DNA from: Synechococcaceae bacterium WB9_2_112 | GTDB lineage: Bacteria > Cyanobacteriota > Cyanobacteriia > PCC-6307 > Cyanobiaceae | DNA: 54,059 bases | Direction of reading: 5' to 3' | Assembly (NCBI GenBank): GCA_010027605.1 | Contig: RGUW01000003.1 | Coordinates: 1-54,059 of the forward strand | Part shown: one piece after another, positions 51,685-54,059 of the stretch | Layout of the letters: the number at the start of each line of letters is the position of its first letter | How positions within the stretch are numbered: position 1 is the stretch's first letter | Program-made: the position numbers and the translations under genes | Notes under the pieces: model-generated | What the model was told of the DNA's origin: nothing | The model's database searches: none | The model's input: only the letters and a program-made list of their open reading frames with translations

Positions 51685-52970
51685 GGTCGCGCTCCGTTGA
51701 GGCTGCGCTGGCCCACCAGGGCGAAGCGACCGTCGCGGCCACTGGGGTCCATGCGCACCTCGGCCACGTAGAACCGCTGCTGCTGCACCTCGCCTTCGGG
51801 GCTGAAGCCAATCGGCCCGAGCGGCGTCTCATACCGGCCGGCGAGCAGTTCGTGCATCAGCCTGACGCGGGCCTGGCCAAGCGTCACCCCCGTGAGGCCG
51901 CCCTTGCTGTGCAGCCGTTGGATGGCTTCATGCAGCACCTGATAGGCGGTGAAGGCCTGGGCAGTGATCTGCGGTGGCCGGCGATCGCCCCGGGCCTGGC
52001 GGTACAGCCGTTGGAAGTCGCGGTTGATCGGGGTGTTCAGTTCGGGGCTGTAGGCCTGGGCGATCAGGATGCCGTCGCACCAGCGCTGGCAGATCGGGTA
52101 GATGTTGGGGGTGTTGAGCCCGTTGCCCACCACAATCTGGCCGCGGTAGCCCAGTTCGCGCAGCTGGCGAATCAGGTTGCCCCCGGCCACTGCCTGCACG
52201 GAGAGCACCACCAACTGGGGTGCGCGCTGCAGGGCGTTGGTGATCGGGGTCTGAAAATCGTTGTCGGCCAGTTGGGTGCGTTGCACCGTGACGGGTGTGA
52301 GCCCCCTGGCGGCCAGGGCCTTGTCAAAGATCTGTACCTCGGCGGTGCTGTAGGCATCGTCGTGGGCGTAGAACACGGCCACGCGCTGAATCGAGGGGTC
52401 GCGGCGCAGGGCTTCGTCGATCGAGAGCGGAGCGATCACCGAGCTCTGGGCCGACACGCGGCTGATGAAATGCCCGATCTGGGGAATGCCCTTGGCGGTG
52501 TTGGAGGGTGCCACCACCGGCACCCCCTGGCGCTGGGCGATCGGATCGGCGGCAAAGGCCTGCTGCGACAGGGTGGGCCCGATCAGGGCGATCACCCCCT
52601 GGCGGATCAGCAGGTTGAAGGCGGCGATGGCGCTGGGTTCATCCGAGGCGCCGTCTTCCAGCCACACGCGTACGGCTCGCCCTCCCGCTGCGTCCTGCTG
52701 GGCCCAGCGCTCCGCCAGGGCCAGCCCGATCCGCTGATCCTGCCCATAAAGGTTGGCGTTGCCGGTGAGGGCGATGGCCGCACCGAGGCTGAGGGGGCCT
52801 GCGGCCAGCGGCCTGGAGGCGGGGTCCGCGCTGCGGCCCAGCCAGGCGATGGCGCCGATGCCTGCAAGCAGCAACGAGGCCAGGCGCAGGACCCCACGGC
52901 GGCGCTCGTCGCTCCGAACGGCTCGGCGGCCAGTCGGCGATGGGGTTGCTGGGGAAGACGTCATCGCCAC
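51681..52970 (-). CDS. livJ: Branched-chain amino-acid-type ABC transporter substrate-binding protein
   Basis: A 429-residue type-1 periplasmic binding protein (Peripla_BP_6/LivJ). The N-terminus has twin-Arg-like and basic residues (SDERRRGVLRLASLLLAGIGAIAWLG) acting as a signal or membrane anchor, with no lipobox Cys. The fold follows: LSLGAAIALTGNANLYGQDQRIGLALAE, VIALIGPTLSQQAFAADPIAQRQGVPVVAPSNTAKG, VAVFYAHDDAYSTAEVQIF and VVGNGLNTPNIYP. It captures amino acids (or urea/amides) for LivHMGF. First gene of the operon, 31 bases after hemL on the same strand. Confidence 0.9.
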   Translation of the reverse strand: MAMTSSPATPSPTGRRAVRSDERRRGVLRLASLLLAGIGAIAWLGRSADPASRPLAAGPLSLGAAIALTGNANLYGQDQRIGLALAERWAQQDAAGGRAVRVWLEDGASDEPSAIAAFNLLIRQGVIALIGPTLSQQAFAADPIAQRQGVPVVAPSNTAKGIPQIGHFISRVSAQSSVIAPLSIDEALRRDPSIQRVAVFYAHDDAYSTAEVQIFDKALAARGLTPVTVQRTQLADNDFQTPITNALQRAPQLVVLSVQAVAGGNLIRQLRELGYRGQIVVGNGLNTPNIYPICQRWCDGILIAQAYSPELNTPINRDFQRLYRQARGDRRPPQITAQAFTAYQVLHEAIQRLHSKGGLTGVTLGQARVRLMHELLAGRYETPLGPIGFSPEGEVQQQRFYVAEVRMDPSGRDGRFALVGQRSLNGARP

Positions 52971-52987
52971 GGCCCTGATGGATGACG

Positions 52988-53001
52988 GGCCTCAGTGGCG
53001 A

Positions 53002-53008
<7 letters not shown>
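52988..53008 (-). terminator. Possible stem-loop at the hemL/livJ junction
   Basis: GGCCT at 52988-52992 pairs with AGGCC at 53004-53008 over an 11-base loop and spans the hemL stop codon. A competing GGCCC/GGGCC pair lies at 52971-52991. No U-tract follows on the minus strand, so intrinsic termination is doubtful; an attenuating or processing hairpin is the most that can be said. Confidence 0.2.

Positions 53009-54059
<1,051 letters not shown>

Overview
The window is a GC-rich chromosomal segment that reads as a unicellular cyanobacterium of the Synechococcus/Cyanobium type. This is an inference from gene content: a CuA-less ARTO-type terminal oxidase with DUF2231 partners, hemL, a type-II NADH dehydrogenase, a DevBCA-type exporter, two Nif11-domain proteins, an OprB porin and at least 11 copies of the cyanobacterial HIP1 octamer GCGATCGC. 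Genes are packed tightly, with many ATGA/GTGA overlaps. No rRNA, tRNA, CRISPR array, transposase or phage gene is visible, and no stretch longer than about 200 bases lacks a gene.

Layout. 1-3.6 kb: 3' part of a fused 5-oxoprolinase, cut by the window edge. 3.6-8.6 kb: an HdeD-like protein, then two DUF2231 membrane proteins with oxidase subunits II, I and III. Subunit II has lost the CuA ligands and subunit I has the A2-type YSHPxVY motif, so this is a quinol-type oxidase (ARTO). 8.6-16 kb: a GMC oxidoreductase, a GH63-like glucosidase, a second GMC oxidoreductase and an unknown 487-aa protein. 16-21 kb (minus strand): two alpha/beta hydrolases, two small membrane proteins, DoxX and a ClC chloride channel/antiporter. 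21-24 kb: glgX, convergent with a Ca2+/H+ antiporter. 24-27.6 kb (minus strand): a ridA-cupin-gluconolactonase-Nif11-GlcG-VOC operon in which the VOC gene is frameshifted; a divergent SDR dehydrogenase and an HTH protein follow. 29.2-30.6 kb: a CPA1 Na+/H+ antiporter.

30.6-39.8 kb is the most unusual region. Five proteins carry an HMA-like N-terminal fold with a basic first strand. They are a catalytically intact P-type ATPase whose CPx motif is replaced and whose C-terminus carries an HTH-like domain, a P-type-ATPase-derived pseudoenzyme, two HMA+membrane-hairpin proteins, and an HMA+glycine-zipper protein with the architecture of calcyanin (the marker of intracellular amorphous calcium carbonate formation). 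Interleaved are two DUF5132 paralogues and a P-loop-less ArsA/GET3-like protein with an HSP20-like C-terminal domain. A beta-carbonic anhydrase overlaps the glycine-zipper gene tail-to-tail. My hypothesis is a membrane-associated ion/carbonate system, perhaps mineral-forming; none of this is proven from sequence.

39.9-54 kb: DUF1345 membrane protein, an OprB porin whose signal peptide lies in another frame, a tandem pair of K+-channel-like proteins (one with TVGYGD, one with the filter replaced), ndh-2, devACB, a second Nif11 gene, a complete LivFGMHJ-type amino-acid ABC operon, and hemL running off the window end.
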